Translations under genes and position numbers: made by a program
In this document: in pieces, positions 34,557 to 43,150 of the stretch
Layout of the letters: the number at the start of each line of letters is the position of its first letter
How positions within the stretch are numbered: the stretch's first letter is position 1
Notes under the pieces: model-generated
What the model was told of the DNA's origin: nothing
The model's database searches: none
Seen by the model: only the letters and a program-made list of their open reading frames with translations
NCBI RefSeq assembly: GCF_022539405.1
Contig: NZ_CP054394.1
Location: 126,501 to 190,500 of the forward strand
Direction: 5' to 3'
Length of the DNA: 64,000 bases
Origin: Natranaerofaba carboxydovora
GTDB taxonomy: Bacteria; Bacillota; Natranaerobiia; Natranaerobiales; Natranaerofabaceae

Positions 34557-35441
34557 ATCTTTAAAAATATCATCAAAAGTATTTTAATTCACCCTGAGAG
34601 AGGGGTGAGGGGTGGATGGAAGCTAGCTTTAATAGTGGTTATTACCCTTGTAATGTTTAATATTTTGGGCATGTTGGTTGGTCAGATTTTGACAGCTGTA
34701 GGAGATTTTGAGTTTGAAGAGTTTATATTAAGTCCTGCAGCCGACACTATCTACTTTTATATTTTCATGTCTATACAGCACATAAGTATTTTACTTGGAA
34801 TATTGCTGGTTCTAAAGTTAATCGACAAAAGCAGCATTGCTGAGATTGGTTTAGATTCTATACGGGATAATTTTCGCGATCTTGTGTCTGGACTTATGCT
34901 TGGGGCGTTGTCCATAGTACTCATATTTACATTTTTGTTTACGCTAGATCAAATATCTATTGAAAAGTCACTGTTTCAGCCTGAATTTACACCTCATATA
35001 TTTTATGGGTTGTATTTATTCGTCCTTGTAGGTGTGATTGAAGAGGTCTTTGCCAGGGGATACTGTATGAAAAAGGTGTTAAATCACGACAATGTATTGG
35101 TTCCGGTGATCGGATCATCGGTTATTTTTATGGTGATGCATCTAATGAATCCAGATCTTTCTTTTTTGGGTCTTTTTAATATTTTATTAATTGGAATTTT
35201 ATTTGCGTATATGTTTATAAAGACGGGGAATCTCTGGATGCCTATTGGGTATCATATTACATGGAATTATTTCCAGGGTAATATTTTTGGTTTTTCTGTA
35301 AGTGGTATGTCGATGGAGGGAATATATAATGTAAGCTCGATGGAAGAGAATATAATGACAGGAGGAGGATTTGGCCTAGAAGGAGGACTACTTGCAACTT
35401 TTGTTATTTTATTAGGCTTTTTGGCTGTGAAGAGATATTAG
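34557..35441 (+). CDS. CPBP family intramembrane metalloprotease
   Basis: A polytopic protein with about seven to eight membrane helices. CPBP motifs are EEVFARGY (with the EExxxR pattern), a later FMVMHLMN histidine and HITWNYFQGN with HxxxN. Family members are Abi/CAAX-type proteases of uncertain substrates. The first standard start is GTG at 34605, but its ribosome site is almost touching. The same frame upstream reads FKNIIKSILIHPERGVRGGW, typical of CPBP N-termini, and begins at ATC 34557, six bases after GGAGGG (34545-34550). That suggests a non-standard start; if not, translation begins at 34605. Confidence 0.75.
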   Translation: MFKNIIKSILIHPERGVRGGWKLALIVVITLVMFNILGMLVGQILTAVGDFEFEEFILSPAADTIYFYIFMSIQHISILLGILLVLKLIDKSSIAEIGLDSIRDNFRDLVSGLMLGALSIVLIFTFLFTLDQISIEKSLFQPEFTPHIFYGLYLFVLVGVIEEVFARGYCMKKVLNHDNVLVPVIGSSVIFMVMHLMNPDLSFLGLFNILLIGILFAYMFIKTGNLWMPIGYHITWNYFQGNIFGFSVSGMSMEGIYNVSSMEENIMTGGGFGLEGGLLATFVILLGFLAVKRY

Positions 35442-35443
35442 CG

Positions 35444-35548
35444 AGGACGGTGCTGCTGCATCCTATCAGAGAAAGTATAAGAAGAACAAAATCGCACGGG
35501 GACGGCTATACTGCTATTTTTTTTGCAGTAGAACCGTCCCCGTTCTTC
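35444..35548. repeat. GGGGACGG-type REP pair
   Basis: ACGGGGACGG (35496-35505) and CCGTCCCCGT (35534-35543) form a perfect stem, with TACTGC and GCAGTA forming an inner stem and GAAGAAC/GTTCTTC an outer one. A degenerate partial copy (GAGGACGGTGCTGCTGC) lies at 35443-35459. This pattern resembles the REP-type palindromes common in Firmicute intergenic DNA. The hairpin could also end CPBP transcription. Confidence 0.55.
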
Positions 35549-35652
35549 GTTTCCAAAAATTAAAAGTCAAATAAACTTATTAAATTTACAGTTTTTATAA
35601 ATAATAAAAAGACCTGGTTATTTATAAAAAAAGAAACTGAAAGGAGCAAATT

Positions 35653-36183
35653 ATGAATAAGATAAAAGACAGGTTAATTGCTGGTGCTTTAAGTGGGATT
35701 GCTGCTAATGTGGTCAAAATTGGTATCGAACATGCATCGAAGACATTTGGTTATACTGAAGAGACAGGGATGGATAAAGCAGCAGGATTTTTCTTATCTC
35801 CAAGTAAAGTAATGACTCCTAAAGGTAAGTTAATCGGTTTTATAGGCGATACTACTATAGCAGGCGCTCTTGGAGTGTTTGCAAGTTATTTGATGACTAT
35901 CACTGGTAAAGACTATTATGCCTTAAAAGGGCTAACTATTGGAAATATGTCGTGGAGTACTATGTATGGAGTTATGGCCTCACTTGGATCTACAACTACA
36001 AAGTCTGATGAACCTAATACCTATCTAACCTCTTTAATATCTCATACAGCATTTGGCATTACAAAAGCTTATATTTTAGTAAATATAGCTGATTCTGGGA
36101 TTTTTAAGCCTCATTATCAAGCACTGGGAAAGCCAAAAGAAGAATCTGATTCTGCTAGTGTTAAGTCCTCAAATAATAGTTGA
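35653..36183 (+). CDS. uncharacterised membrane-associated protein
   Basis: A 176-residue protein I do not recognise. It has moderately hydrophobic Gly/Ala-rich segments near residues 8-25, 58-82, 92-112 and 125-145, suggesting three to four membrane passes, and a polar Ser/Asn/Lys tail. The N-terminus (KDRLIAGALSGIAANVVK) is typical of small integral proteins of clostridia. It has its own ribosome site (AAAGGAG) and a terminator, and probably forms a single-gene unit upstream of the ger operon. Confidence 0.6.
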   Translation: MNKIKDRLIAGALSGIAANVVKIGIEHASKTFGYTEETGMDKAAGFFLSPSKVMTPKGKLIGFIGDTTIAGALGVFASYLMTITGKDYYALKGLTIGNMSWSTMYGVMASLGSTTTKSDEPNTYLTSLISHTAFGITKAYILVNIADSGIFKPHYQALGKPKEESDSASVKSSNNS

Positions 36184-36206
36184 GGCAAATTAAGCAAGAT
36201 AAAAAG

Positions 36207-36247
36207 GCTAAACTTAGCTGGTCTAACTAAGTTTAGCTTTATATTTT
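36207..36247 (+). terminator. terminator upstream of the ger operon
   Basis: GCTAAACTTAG and CTAAGTTTAGC form a perfect 11-bp stem with a nine-base loop, followed by TTTATATTTTA. Confidence 0.8.
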
Positions 36248-36346
36248 AGTTTGTATAGTTTTTACAGACATACTTGAAATCTTTAGAGAAAGAATAAAGC
36301 ATAACAATAACAAAAAGCAGCTCAAGAAAAAGGGGCAAAAATTTAG

Positions 36347-38053
36347 ATGCGTTTTATGAAAAAATTAAACGAACTAAAATCAAAATTAAAAAGTAAAACC
36401 CAAAAAAAAGACAGCCATTACTGGTTAAAAGATGATTATAACCTTGAGAAGCGTCATGAACTTATAAATAAAGAAAATGTTAAAAAAAGCTTGGACGAGA
36501 ATATTGAAAATATAAGGAAAATACTCGGAAAAAGTGATGACCTGATTATAAACAGCCTGGAACTAGGCGATAAAGATATAAAAGCTGCTGCAATTAATAT
36601 TGACGGTCTACAAGATTCCAGGGGAGTGGAGAGGATTTTTGCCGATATAACCGGGGAAATCCATAAAACTAACCTGCCGGCTTCATCAAATGAAGAAATC
36701 TTTGAAACCATCCATAAAAAAATCAGCAGTAACGAAGAAGTAACTCCAGAAACAGAATATGAGAAGATATTCGATAAACTTCTTATAGGTGAAACTGTCA
36801 TATTAATCGACGGCATTGATAAGGCCTTAATATTTGATACTAAAAGCTGGGATGTAAGACAGGTAGAGGAGCCAGAAACTGAACGTACCATTCGGGGATC
36901 AAGAGATGGATTTGTCGAATCGGTCAAAGTGAATACAGCCCTTATTAGGCGAAGGATAAGAAGTCCTAACTTTTGGATTGAAAGCATGGATATAGGAAGG
37001 GTTACAAAGACCAAGGTTTCCTTTGCTTATCTAAAAGGTTTGGCAAATGAAGACTTGATTAATGAGGTTAGAACCAGGCTGCAAAAGATCGATACAGATA
37101 GAATTCTAGAAAGCGGTGAAATAGAGGAGTTTATAATGGATACTCCTTATACTATATTTCCCCTTGTTCACAAGACAGAGAGAACAGATATAGTAACATC
37201 TAATATTTTGGAAGGGAAAGTAGCTATATTTACCCAGGGTACACCAATAGTCCTTTCGGTACCTAATGCTTTTGATGAGATGCTTCAAGCACCAGATGAT
37301 TATAATGAAATTTTCCCTATAGGTTCATTTATTAGACTGGGCAGACAATTAGGATTTTTAATTTCTATGCTTTTGCCAGGTTTTTATGTAGCTATATTTA
37401 ATTTTCATACAGAGCTTGTTCCAACTTCACTACTGTTAAGGGTAACTGCAGCAAGGCAGGGGGTGCCCTTTCCCAAAGTTATAGAAGTGCTTCTTATGGA
37501 GTTTGCATTTGAATTACTTAGGGAAGCAGGGCTAAGGCTTCCGGGAATGATAGGGCCGGCAATTAGTATTGTAGGAGCTTTGATCCTTGGAGAGGCAGCT
37601 ATCCAGGCGGGAATTGTATCTCCTGCAGTGGTGATAATTGTTGCCCTGACTGCTATAGCTTCTTTTATGACCCCTTCATTTAGCCTTAGCATTTCCGGTC
37701 GAATTTTAAGATTTGTGATAATTTTGGCTGGGGCTACTATGGGGCTTTTTGGAGTGCAATTTATTTTTATTCTGGTGGCGATCCATCTTGCATCTCTTAG
37801 ATCCTTTGGTTATCCCTTTTTTGCTCCTTTGGCTCCTTTGATTATATCGGATTGGGGTGACTTTTTGGTTAGAATTCCCTGGTGGGCCAAAAAAGTAAAG
37901 CCAAAACTAACTACTGGGCGTTCTCCTAATAGGTTTAAAGGTAAAAAACAGTTCATGCCTTCTGGACTTGAAACAAGAGATGAACCCTATTCTTTAAATG
38001 AAGACAAAAGAAATGAAGAAGGTAATAACGGTAAACAAGGAGATGAGTCTTAA
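36347..38053 (+). CDS. GerA family spore germination protein (A subunit)
   Basis: The A subunit of a germinant receptor in the spore inner membrane. The 568-residue protein has a large polar N-terminal domain (to about 300) and about five to six membrane segments (about 320-510). Signatures include RGSRDGFVESVKVNTALIRRRI, PFPKVIEVLLMEFAFELLREAG and LRSFGYPFFAPLAP. The C-terminus is charged and probably disordered. The stop overlaps the ATG of the B gene (TAATG). It is the first gene of an A-B-C receptor operon, good evidence for a sporulating lineage. Confidence 0.93.
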   Translation: MRFMKKLNELKSKLKSKTQKKDSHYWLKDDYNLEKRHELINKENVKKSLDENIENIRKILGKSDDLIINSLELGDKDIKAAAINIDGLQDSRGVERIFADITGEIHKTNLPASSNEEIFETIHKKISSNEEVTPETEYEKIFDKLLIGETVILIDGIDKALIFDTKSWDVRQVEEPETERTIRGSRDGFVESVKVNTALIRRRIRSPNFWIESMDIGRVTKTKVSFAYLKGLANEDLINEVRTRLQKIDTDRILESGEIEEFIMDTPYTIFPLVHKTERTDIVTSNILEGKVAIFTQGTPIVLSVPNAFDEMLQAPDDYNEIFPIGSFIRLGRQLGFLISMLLPGFYVAIFNFHTELVPTSLLLRVTAARQGVPFPKVIEVLLMEFAFELLREAGLRLPGMIGPAISIVGALILGEAAIQAGIVSPAVVIIVALTAIASFMTPSFSLSISGRILRFVIILAGATMGLFGVQFIFILVAIHLASLRSFGYPFFAPLAPLIISDWGDFLVRIPWWAKKVKPKLTTGRSPNRFKGKKQFMPSGLETRDEPYSLNEDKRNEEGNNGKQGDES

Positions 38054-39168
38054 TGGCTGTTGAAAAAATCCATAACCGCCAGCTGCTTATAATGACTTTT
38101 ATTCTTCGCACTACTGTTGCATTTGCTTTTTTGCCAGTGCTGACTACAGGTACTGCAAGACAGGATGCCTGGGCATCAAGTATTTTGATGTATATTGGAA
38201 CAGTAGTGCTTTTACTTATAATCGTAGGACTTGCAGTAAAATTCCCCGATAAAACTATCGTTCAGTATAGTGAGATACTTCTTGGTAGTGTCCTTGGGAA
38301 AGTGATAAGTTTTCTGGTATTATGGATGTTTTTACACATGGCGGCGACAGAAGCAAGGATATATGGGGAACTTATTAATATAGCGTTCCTCACAAGGACG
38401 CCGGTATTTCTAATACAGGCAGGAATGATTATCCTAGCAGCTATAACAGTATATCTGGGGATAGAGGTAATCGGCAGAATGGCAGATTTTGTGCTGCCCT
38501 GGTTTATAATTTTAATATTTGTTACCATTATATTTTCTCTTGTTGATGTTACTCCAGAAAATTTTGAGCCTATACTTGCAAGGGGGATGGCCCCGGTTAT
38601 TAAATCTTCTCTGACCCCTATAGCCATTGCAATACAGATCTTAACTGTTGCTATGATTTTACCCCGGACGAATGAGCCGAACAAAGGTATAAAAACAGTC
38701 TTTGTTTCTATAACCTTTGCATCTTTTATGGTTTTGGTGGTGTCTGTCGTAGTAGTGCTAGTAATAGGGCCTGAGTTAGGGAATAACGCTGTTTTTCCTT
38801 TTTTGTTTACTATTAGAAACGTTGAAACTGGTGAAGTATTAGAAAGGATAGAGATTTTTACTGTGCTTGCCTGGGGTCTTGGTATATATATCACTCTTTC
38901 TGTATACCTTTACTGTGGTGCCAAAGGCATTTCTCAGTGGCTTAACCTTGAGAGCTATCGCCCCTTAGTCTTCCCCATGGCAGCAATATGGACGGCTCTT
39001 TCAATTCATTCCTTTGATACAGTATATCAGTTAGAAAGTTTTCTGGCACCTGAGATAATTTTTCCTTATGCAATGACAGCTATAGGTATAATATATGGCT
39101 TCTTATGGGGTGGATATTTATTTAAAAAACTATTTGTTAAACGAAAAGGAGGAAACTTAGAAAATTGA
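38053..39168 (+). CDS. GerB family endospore germination permease (B subunit)
   Basis: A 371-residue protein with about ten membrane helices, related to amino acid permeases of the APC superfamily. The N-terminus (KIHNRQLLIMTFILRTTVAF) and the TGTARQDAW segment are typical of GerB proteins. It is thought to bind the germinant. It begins one base inside the gerA stop and ends inside the gerC start, so all three receptor genes are coupled. Confidence 0.92.
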   Translation: MAVEKIHNRQLLIMTFILRTTVAFAFLPVLTTGTARQDAWASSILMYIGTVVLLLIIVGLAVKFPDKTIVQYSEILLGSVLGKVISFLVLWMFLHMAATEARIYGELINIAFLTRTPVFLIQAGMIILAAITVYLGIEVIGRMADFVLPWFIILIFVTIIFSLVDVTPENFEPILARGMAPVIKSSLTPIAIAIQILTVAMILPRTNEPNKGIKTVFVSITFASFMVLVVSVVVVLVIGPELGNNAVFPFLFTIRNVETGEVLERIEIFTVLAWGLGIYITLSVYLYCGAKGISQWLNLESYRPLVFPMAAIWTALSIHSFDTVYQLESFLAPEIIFPYAMTAIGIIYGFLWGGYLFKKLFVKRKGGNLEN

Positions 39169-40406
39169 AGCTTTGTATGTTTAAAGATATATATTTGTAT
39201 CTAATTATGATTATTATGATAATATCTGTGTTTGCTATTTTTTATGGTGCTGGATGTTGGGATAGAAGAGAACCAGAAGATTCAGCCTTTGTACTTGCTA
39301 TGGGTTTTGATTATGATGAGGATGAGGAACTATATGAGATAATAGTGCAAATTCCTGATCCCCAGGGAGCGGCAGGAGATCCAGGCGGTGCAATGGGTGG
39401 TGAAAGTCCTGGTGTAAAGGTGGCAAGTGGGAAAGGAGTAACCCCTTTTAAAGCTGCAAGAAATTTGCCGGCTACCAGGGATGTATTTTTTGGTCAAAAT
39501 AAAATAGTTATTTTTTCCGAGGCTGCAGCAAAAAATGGGTTAGGTTCTATATATGACTTCCTTGCCAGGGAACGCCAGGCAAGGCTTGTTGCTACTCCAG
39601 TTATACTAAAAGGTGAAGAAAGTATTACTCAGTTTTTACGTACAGAGGTTCCATTAGATGAAGTTTTGGCAGATGCGCTAGAAAGACAGTTCTCTCTTAT
39701 AATTGAACAGAGAGGGATTTTTCCTCAAAAATCCCTGATTGATATATTTGATATGTATACTATTGTAGGCAAGGAGCCTGTAATGGGAAAAGTAAAACTA
39801 GGAGAACAAACAGAAGAAGATATGATCGGGGAAGATAAAGAAGCTGTAAAAGCATCAATAGAAATTGAAGGAAGTGGATTTTTTGAAGGTGATAGTTTGA
39901 AGGGATGGTTAGACCCTGATCAGACTGAAGGATACCTTTGGTTGAGAGGTGATCTTCTAAGGGGCCTTACAGTTATTAAATGTCCTGTACATGATGAGCA
40001 TCCAATAAGTATCGAAGTATTAAACACTGATGTTAATAAGATACCTGTAATAACCGAAGAAGGAGAAGCAGAAGTGCACCTGGAAGTAAAAGCTGATGGA
40101 AGGATACAACAGCAGAACTGTCCTGCTACATATGAGCGCCATGGTGAGCTTTCTGAAGCTTTAGATAGAAGATTTGCAACAGTTATAGAAAATAATATAA
40201 AAGAGACTATAGAAGTAGCTCAAGAAAAAAATGTAGACTTTTTGGGTTTTGGTAATTTATTTTACAGGAAGAAGTATAACGAATGGACAGAAGAAGACAT
40301 TGGAGAAAACTGGGAAGAAATATTTGAAGACTTGACGGTCAAAACAGATATAGATGCTAATGTTAGAAGGGCAGGATTGATTCAGGCACCTATAATTAGG
40401 GAATAA
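39165..40406 (+). CDS. Ger(x)C family spore germination lipoprotein (C subunit)
   Basis: A 413-residue lipoprotein. An N-terminal hydrophobic segment ends in the lipobox YGAGCW, and the CWDRREPEDSAFVLAMGFD stretch is a hallmark of GerC. The C-terminal domain includes VDFLGFGNLFYRK. It anchors to the spore inner membrane and completes the receptor. TTG at 39165 overlaps the gerB stop; an ATG at 39177 is also possible. Confidence 0.93.
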   Translation: MKLCMFKDIYLYLIMIIMIISVFAIFYGAGCWDRREPEDSAFVLAMGFDYDEDEELYEIIVQIPDPQGAAGDPGGAMGGESPGVKVASGKGVTPFKAARNLPATRDVFFGQNKIVIFSEAAAKNGLGSIYDFLARERQARLVATPVILKGEESITQFLRTEVPLDEVLADALERQFSLIIEQRGIFPQKSLIDIFDMYTIVGKEPVMGKVKLGEQTEEDMIGEDKEAVKASIEIEGSGFFEGDSLKGWLDPDQTEGYLWLRGDLLRGLTVIKCPVHDEHPISIEVLNTDVNKIPVITEEGEAEVHLEVKADGRIQQQNCPATYERHGELSEALDRRFATVIENNIKETIEVAQEKNVDFLGFGNLFYRKKYNEWTEEDIGENWEEIFEDLTVKTDIDANVRRAGLIQAPIIRE

Positions 40407-40477
40407 TAGATTTAGATTGAATAGATGATGTTATTATGGCTTTAAGCAAATAAACAAATTATTATGGTGGTTAAATT

Positions 40478-40705
40478 ATGTTAGTTATATTGATTTGGTT
40501 TGTTATGATAACAATTGCAATAGTAGAGTTTTTAAAGATGAAAAAAGAAGGGCAAAAAAAAACTATGATAGCTTTCTTTCCTATTTGGTTTTTTGCGACT
40601 ATTTATGCAACCTTAGTATTTCTTGAGGTGCCTATACCAAATCCTACGGATGTTTTAATGTGGATAATACCGATAGTTCTTGAGATTTTTGGCTATAATA
40701 TATGA
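40478..40705 (+). CDS. small membrane protein beside the ger operon
   Basis: A 75-residue protein with two hydrophobic segments (VILIWFVMITIAIVEFL and a longer one from about residue 27) joined by a basic loop (KMKKEGQKKT). The ATG follows TGGTGG. It lies 71 bases after the gerC gene on the same strand, and small membrane D-type proteins are known next to germinant receptors. A link to germination is therefore possible but unproven. Confidence 0.6.
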   Translation: MLVILIWFVMITIAIVEFLKMKKEGQKKTMIAFFPIWFFATIYATLVFLEVPIPNPTDVLMWIIPIVLEIFGYNI

Positions 40706-40783
40706 TGGCAAAGTTTTTCTGAGTCTAAATTTTCTGCTAAAATATACCTATGACAGGAAATATAAAACGAAAGGATGATTAAG

Positions 40784-40975
40784 ATGCCAACTATTTTCTT
40801 TTATGGGCCAGAACTAGACAAGGACAAAAAAAGAGAGCTCATCGACAGCTTCACCAAAAAGGCAAGCGAGCTGACTGATATTCCAGAATCTGCATTTGTA
40901 GTATATCTTCAAAGTTCGACACCAGACCAAGTAGGAGTGGGAGGGAAGCTATTAGAAGACAAGCAGAAAGAATAA
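40784..40975 (+). CDS. 4-oxalocrotonate tautomerase family protein
   Basis: A 63-residue protein. The start at ATG 40784, after AAAGGATGA, exposes the catalytic Pro1 (MPTIFFYGP); an earlier in-frame ATG at 40775 would bury it. The sequence LDKDKKRELIDSFTKKASE fits the family's first helix. Family members tautomerise keto-enol groups as small oligomers. The substrate is unknown. Confidence 0.8.
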   Translation: MPTIFFYGPELDKDKKRELIDSFTKKASELTDIPESAFVVYLQSSTPDQVGVGGKLLEDKQKE

Positions 40976-41026
40976 ATAATAAAGAAGAAAAAAGGCTTAA
41001 AAACAAATTTATAATTTTAAATTATA

Positions 41027-41063
41027 CCTCCTGAAATAGTGTTTTAGGGGGATTATTTTTTTA
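41027..41063 (+). terminator. probable terminator after the tautomerase gene
   Basis: CCTCCT and AGGGGG pair, with wobble, over a 13-base loop, followed by ATTATTTTTTT. Confidence 0.5.
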
Positions 41064-41158
41064 TAAAATATTTTTAACAGCTAGTATTTTATATCATAGT
41101 CTTAATTGATAGAGAATATTATACATACTATAAGACAACTTTTTTAGGGGAGATAGTT

Positions 41159-42868
41159 ATGTATAATTCTTTTTTGTTAGAGTCTGCTTTGAATGCTGCT
41201 TATAATGGGATTATTATAGTTGATAAAGACTCCAAAGTAGTTTTCTGTAATGATGCAGCAGCCAAGATGATTGGTTTAACAAAGAATGAAATGTTTTATC
41301 AGGACATAAAGAAAGTTAACCCTCATACCCAAATTGAAGAAGTTTTAAAAGAAGGGAAAGAACATCTCAATAAAAAAGTAAAGTTAAATTCAAAAGTAGT
41401 TATTACAAACCGTTCTCCAATATTTAAAAATGGAGAAATCGAAGGTGCTGTTGCTGTTTTTCATGATATAACAGATTTTCAAAAGACACTTAATGAACTT
41501 GCAAACACAAAAGATGCTTTAACTAAGCTTGAGACAGGCTTAGAGCAGGTCTCAGATGGGATAGTAATGGTAGATAATAAGGGATATATAACAAGGATTA
41601 CTGAAAGCTATTGTGAATTCTTAGGTACAACTTGTGAAAAAGCAGTTGGAAAACATGTGACAGAAGTTATAGAAAACACCCGGATGCATCAAGTTATAAA
41701 GACAGCTAAAGCTGAGCTTGGACATATCCAGTATATCAATGGAAAACAGGTCGTGGTAAATAGAATACCTATTGTGATAGAAGGAAAAGTTGTAGGTGGG
41801 ATCGGGCAGGTTATTTTTCAGGAAGTATCAGATCTATTGAAACTTGTCAGGCGTCTTGACATTGCAGAAAGTAAGTTGGAATACTATGAAAAGGAAGTTA
41901 AACGCCATAAGAGAACCCGTTATTCATTAAACAACATTATTGGAGAGAGTGAAAAAACCAGTCAGATGAAAAATATGATTAAAAAAGTAGCCAAATATCC
42001 TTCGACGGTCCTTGTCCGGGGGGAAAGTGGAACGGGGAAAGAACTTGTTGCCCATGCTATTCATGATGAGAGTAATAGAAGGGATGGCCCCTTTGTTAGG
42101 GTTAACTGTGCTGCTATGCCAAAAGACCTTTTGGAAGCTGAACTGTTTGGGTATGAAGAAGGGGCATTTACGGGGGCAAAGAAAAAAGGAAAACCCGGGA
42201 AGTTTGAACTGGCTGAAGGAGGGACAATATTTTTAGATGAAATTGGAGATATGCCCTTGGAGATGCAGGTAAAGCTGCTTAGAGTTTTGCAGGAAAAGGA
42301 AATAGAAAGGGTCGGGGGAACAAATTTAAAAATAATTGACGTTAGGGTAATTGCTTCTACTAATAGAAATTTAGAAGAATTAGTAGCTAAAAAATTATTT
42401 CGCAAAGATTTGTACTATCGTTTGAATGTAGTAACCTTAAAAATCCCCTCATTGATAGAGATACGTGAGGATATGAATAATATAGTTTTTTATTTGTTAA
42501 AAGAGTTAAATAGTGAATACGGTACTGCTGTAGAAAAAATTTCACCTGAAGTTGAAGAATTATTTTTAAATTATCACTGGCCGGGTAATGTCAGGGAACT
42601 TAGAAATGTGCTAGAACGGGCCATTAATATTATGGATGGAATAGTTGTTAACTTAGAAGATCTTCCCATGTACATACAGGAGTATAGTTATAAGAATAAT
42701 GCCAATGATACCTCTAACTTAAATAAAACATTACAAACTTCTGAAAAGAGTACCATAATAAAAGCTTTAAAAGCTGCTGGAAATAATAAAAAGAAAGCAG
42801 CAAAGATTTTGAATATACATAGGACTACGTTATATAGAAAAATTGACAAATACAATATTAGTGTTTAA
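41159..42868 (+). CDS. sigma-54-dependent activator with PAS domains
   Basis: A 569-residue enhancer-binding protein. Two PAS domains (about residues 1-110 and 120-230) are followed by the AAA+ domain with Walker A GESGTGKE near 287, the sigma-54 contact loop GAFTGA near 335 and Walker B FLDEIGD. A Fis-type helix-turn-helix ends the protein (NNKKKAAKILNIHRTTLYRK). There is no receiver domain, so activity is probably set by a small ligand or redox state sensed by PAS. The next operon is a TRAP transporter preceded by a sigma-54 promoter and TGTTGCA-type repeats, its likely target. The ATG follows GGGGAGAT. Confidence 0.93.
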   Translation: MYNSFLLESALNAAYNGIIIVDKDSKVVFCNDAAAKMIGLTKNEMFYQDIKKVNPHTQIEEVLKEGKEHLNKKVKLNSKVVITNRSPIFKNGEIEGAVAVFHDITDFQKTLNELANTKDALTKLETGLEQVSDGIVMVDNKGYITRITESYCEFLGTTCEKAVGKHVTEVIENTRMHQVIKTAKAELGHIQYINGKQVVVNRIPIVIEGKVVGGIGQVIFQEVSDLLKLVRRLDIAESKLEYYEKEVKRHKRTRYSLNNIIGESEKTSQMKNMIKKVAKYPSTVLVRGESGTGKELVAHAIHDESNRRDGPFVRVNCAAMPKDLLEAELFGYEEGAFTGAKKKGKPGKFELAEGGTIFLDEIGDMPLEMQVKLLRVLQEKEIERVGGTNLKIIDVRVIASTNRNLEELVAKKLFRKDLYYRLNVVTLKIPSLIEIREDMNNIVFYLLKELNSEYGTAVEKISPEVEELFLNYHWPGNVRELRNVLERAINIMDGIVVNLEDLPMYIQEYSYKNNANDTSNLNKTLQTSEKSTIIKALKAAGNNKKKAAKILNIHRTTLYRKIDKYNISV

Positions 42869-42893
42869 CGTAACGAGAGTTAGCAAAATATTG

Positions 42894-42992
42894 TGTTGCA
42901 ACATGTAGCGAGGATGCAACATTACTATAATAAGCTTGTTTTCTTGTCAATCTTTTAGAACGGTATTATTGTGTTGCACTGATGCTACAACA
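42894..42992. promoter_or_regulatory. two activator-site candidates upstream of dctP
   Basis: TGTTGCAACATGTAGC...GATGCAACA (42894-42921) and TGTTGCACTGATGCTACAACA (42972-42992) are similar interrupted palindromes with TGTTG/CAACA ends. They lie about 100-195 bases upstream of the sigma-54 promoter, the usual range for enhancer-binding proteins. Confidence 0.6.
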
Positions 42993-43088
42993 AATTTTCA
43001 AATAAGTAAATTTAAATAAAGAATAATTAGAGCTTTTTTTGCCGCTATGAAGATTTTTTGAAAATTTGATCATGGATAAACTTATAGT

Positions 43089-43103
43089 TGGTACAGAACT
43101 TGC
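43089..43103 (+). promoter_or_regulatory. sigma-54 promoter of the TRAP operon
   Basis: TGGTAC, five bases, TTGC matches the sigma-54 consensus TGGCAC-N5-TTGC at all but one position, with the key GG and GC at the required spacing. The start point should be near 43115, about 36 bases before the dctP start codon. Confidence 0.85.
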
Positions 43104-43130
43104 TTTTCTAAATGAATAGCAAGTTTTTTT
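43097..43130 (+). terminator. terminator overlapping the sigma-54 promoter
   Basis: AACTTGCT (43097-43104) and AGCAAGTT (43118-43125) form a perfect stem followed by a run of T to 43130. The left arm includes the -12 element, so RNA started at the promoter would lack it. The hairpin should stop only transcripts arriving from the regulator gene. Confidence 0.7.
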
Positions 43131-43150
43131 AATTACAAAGGAGGGGTACT

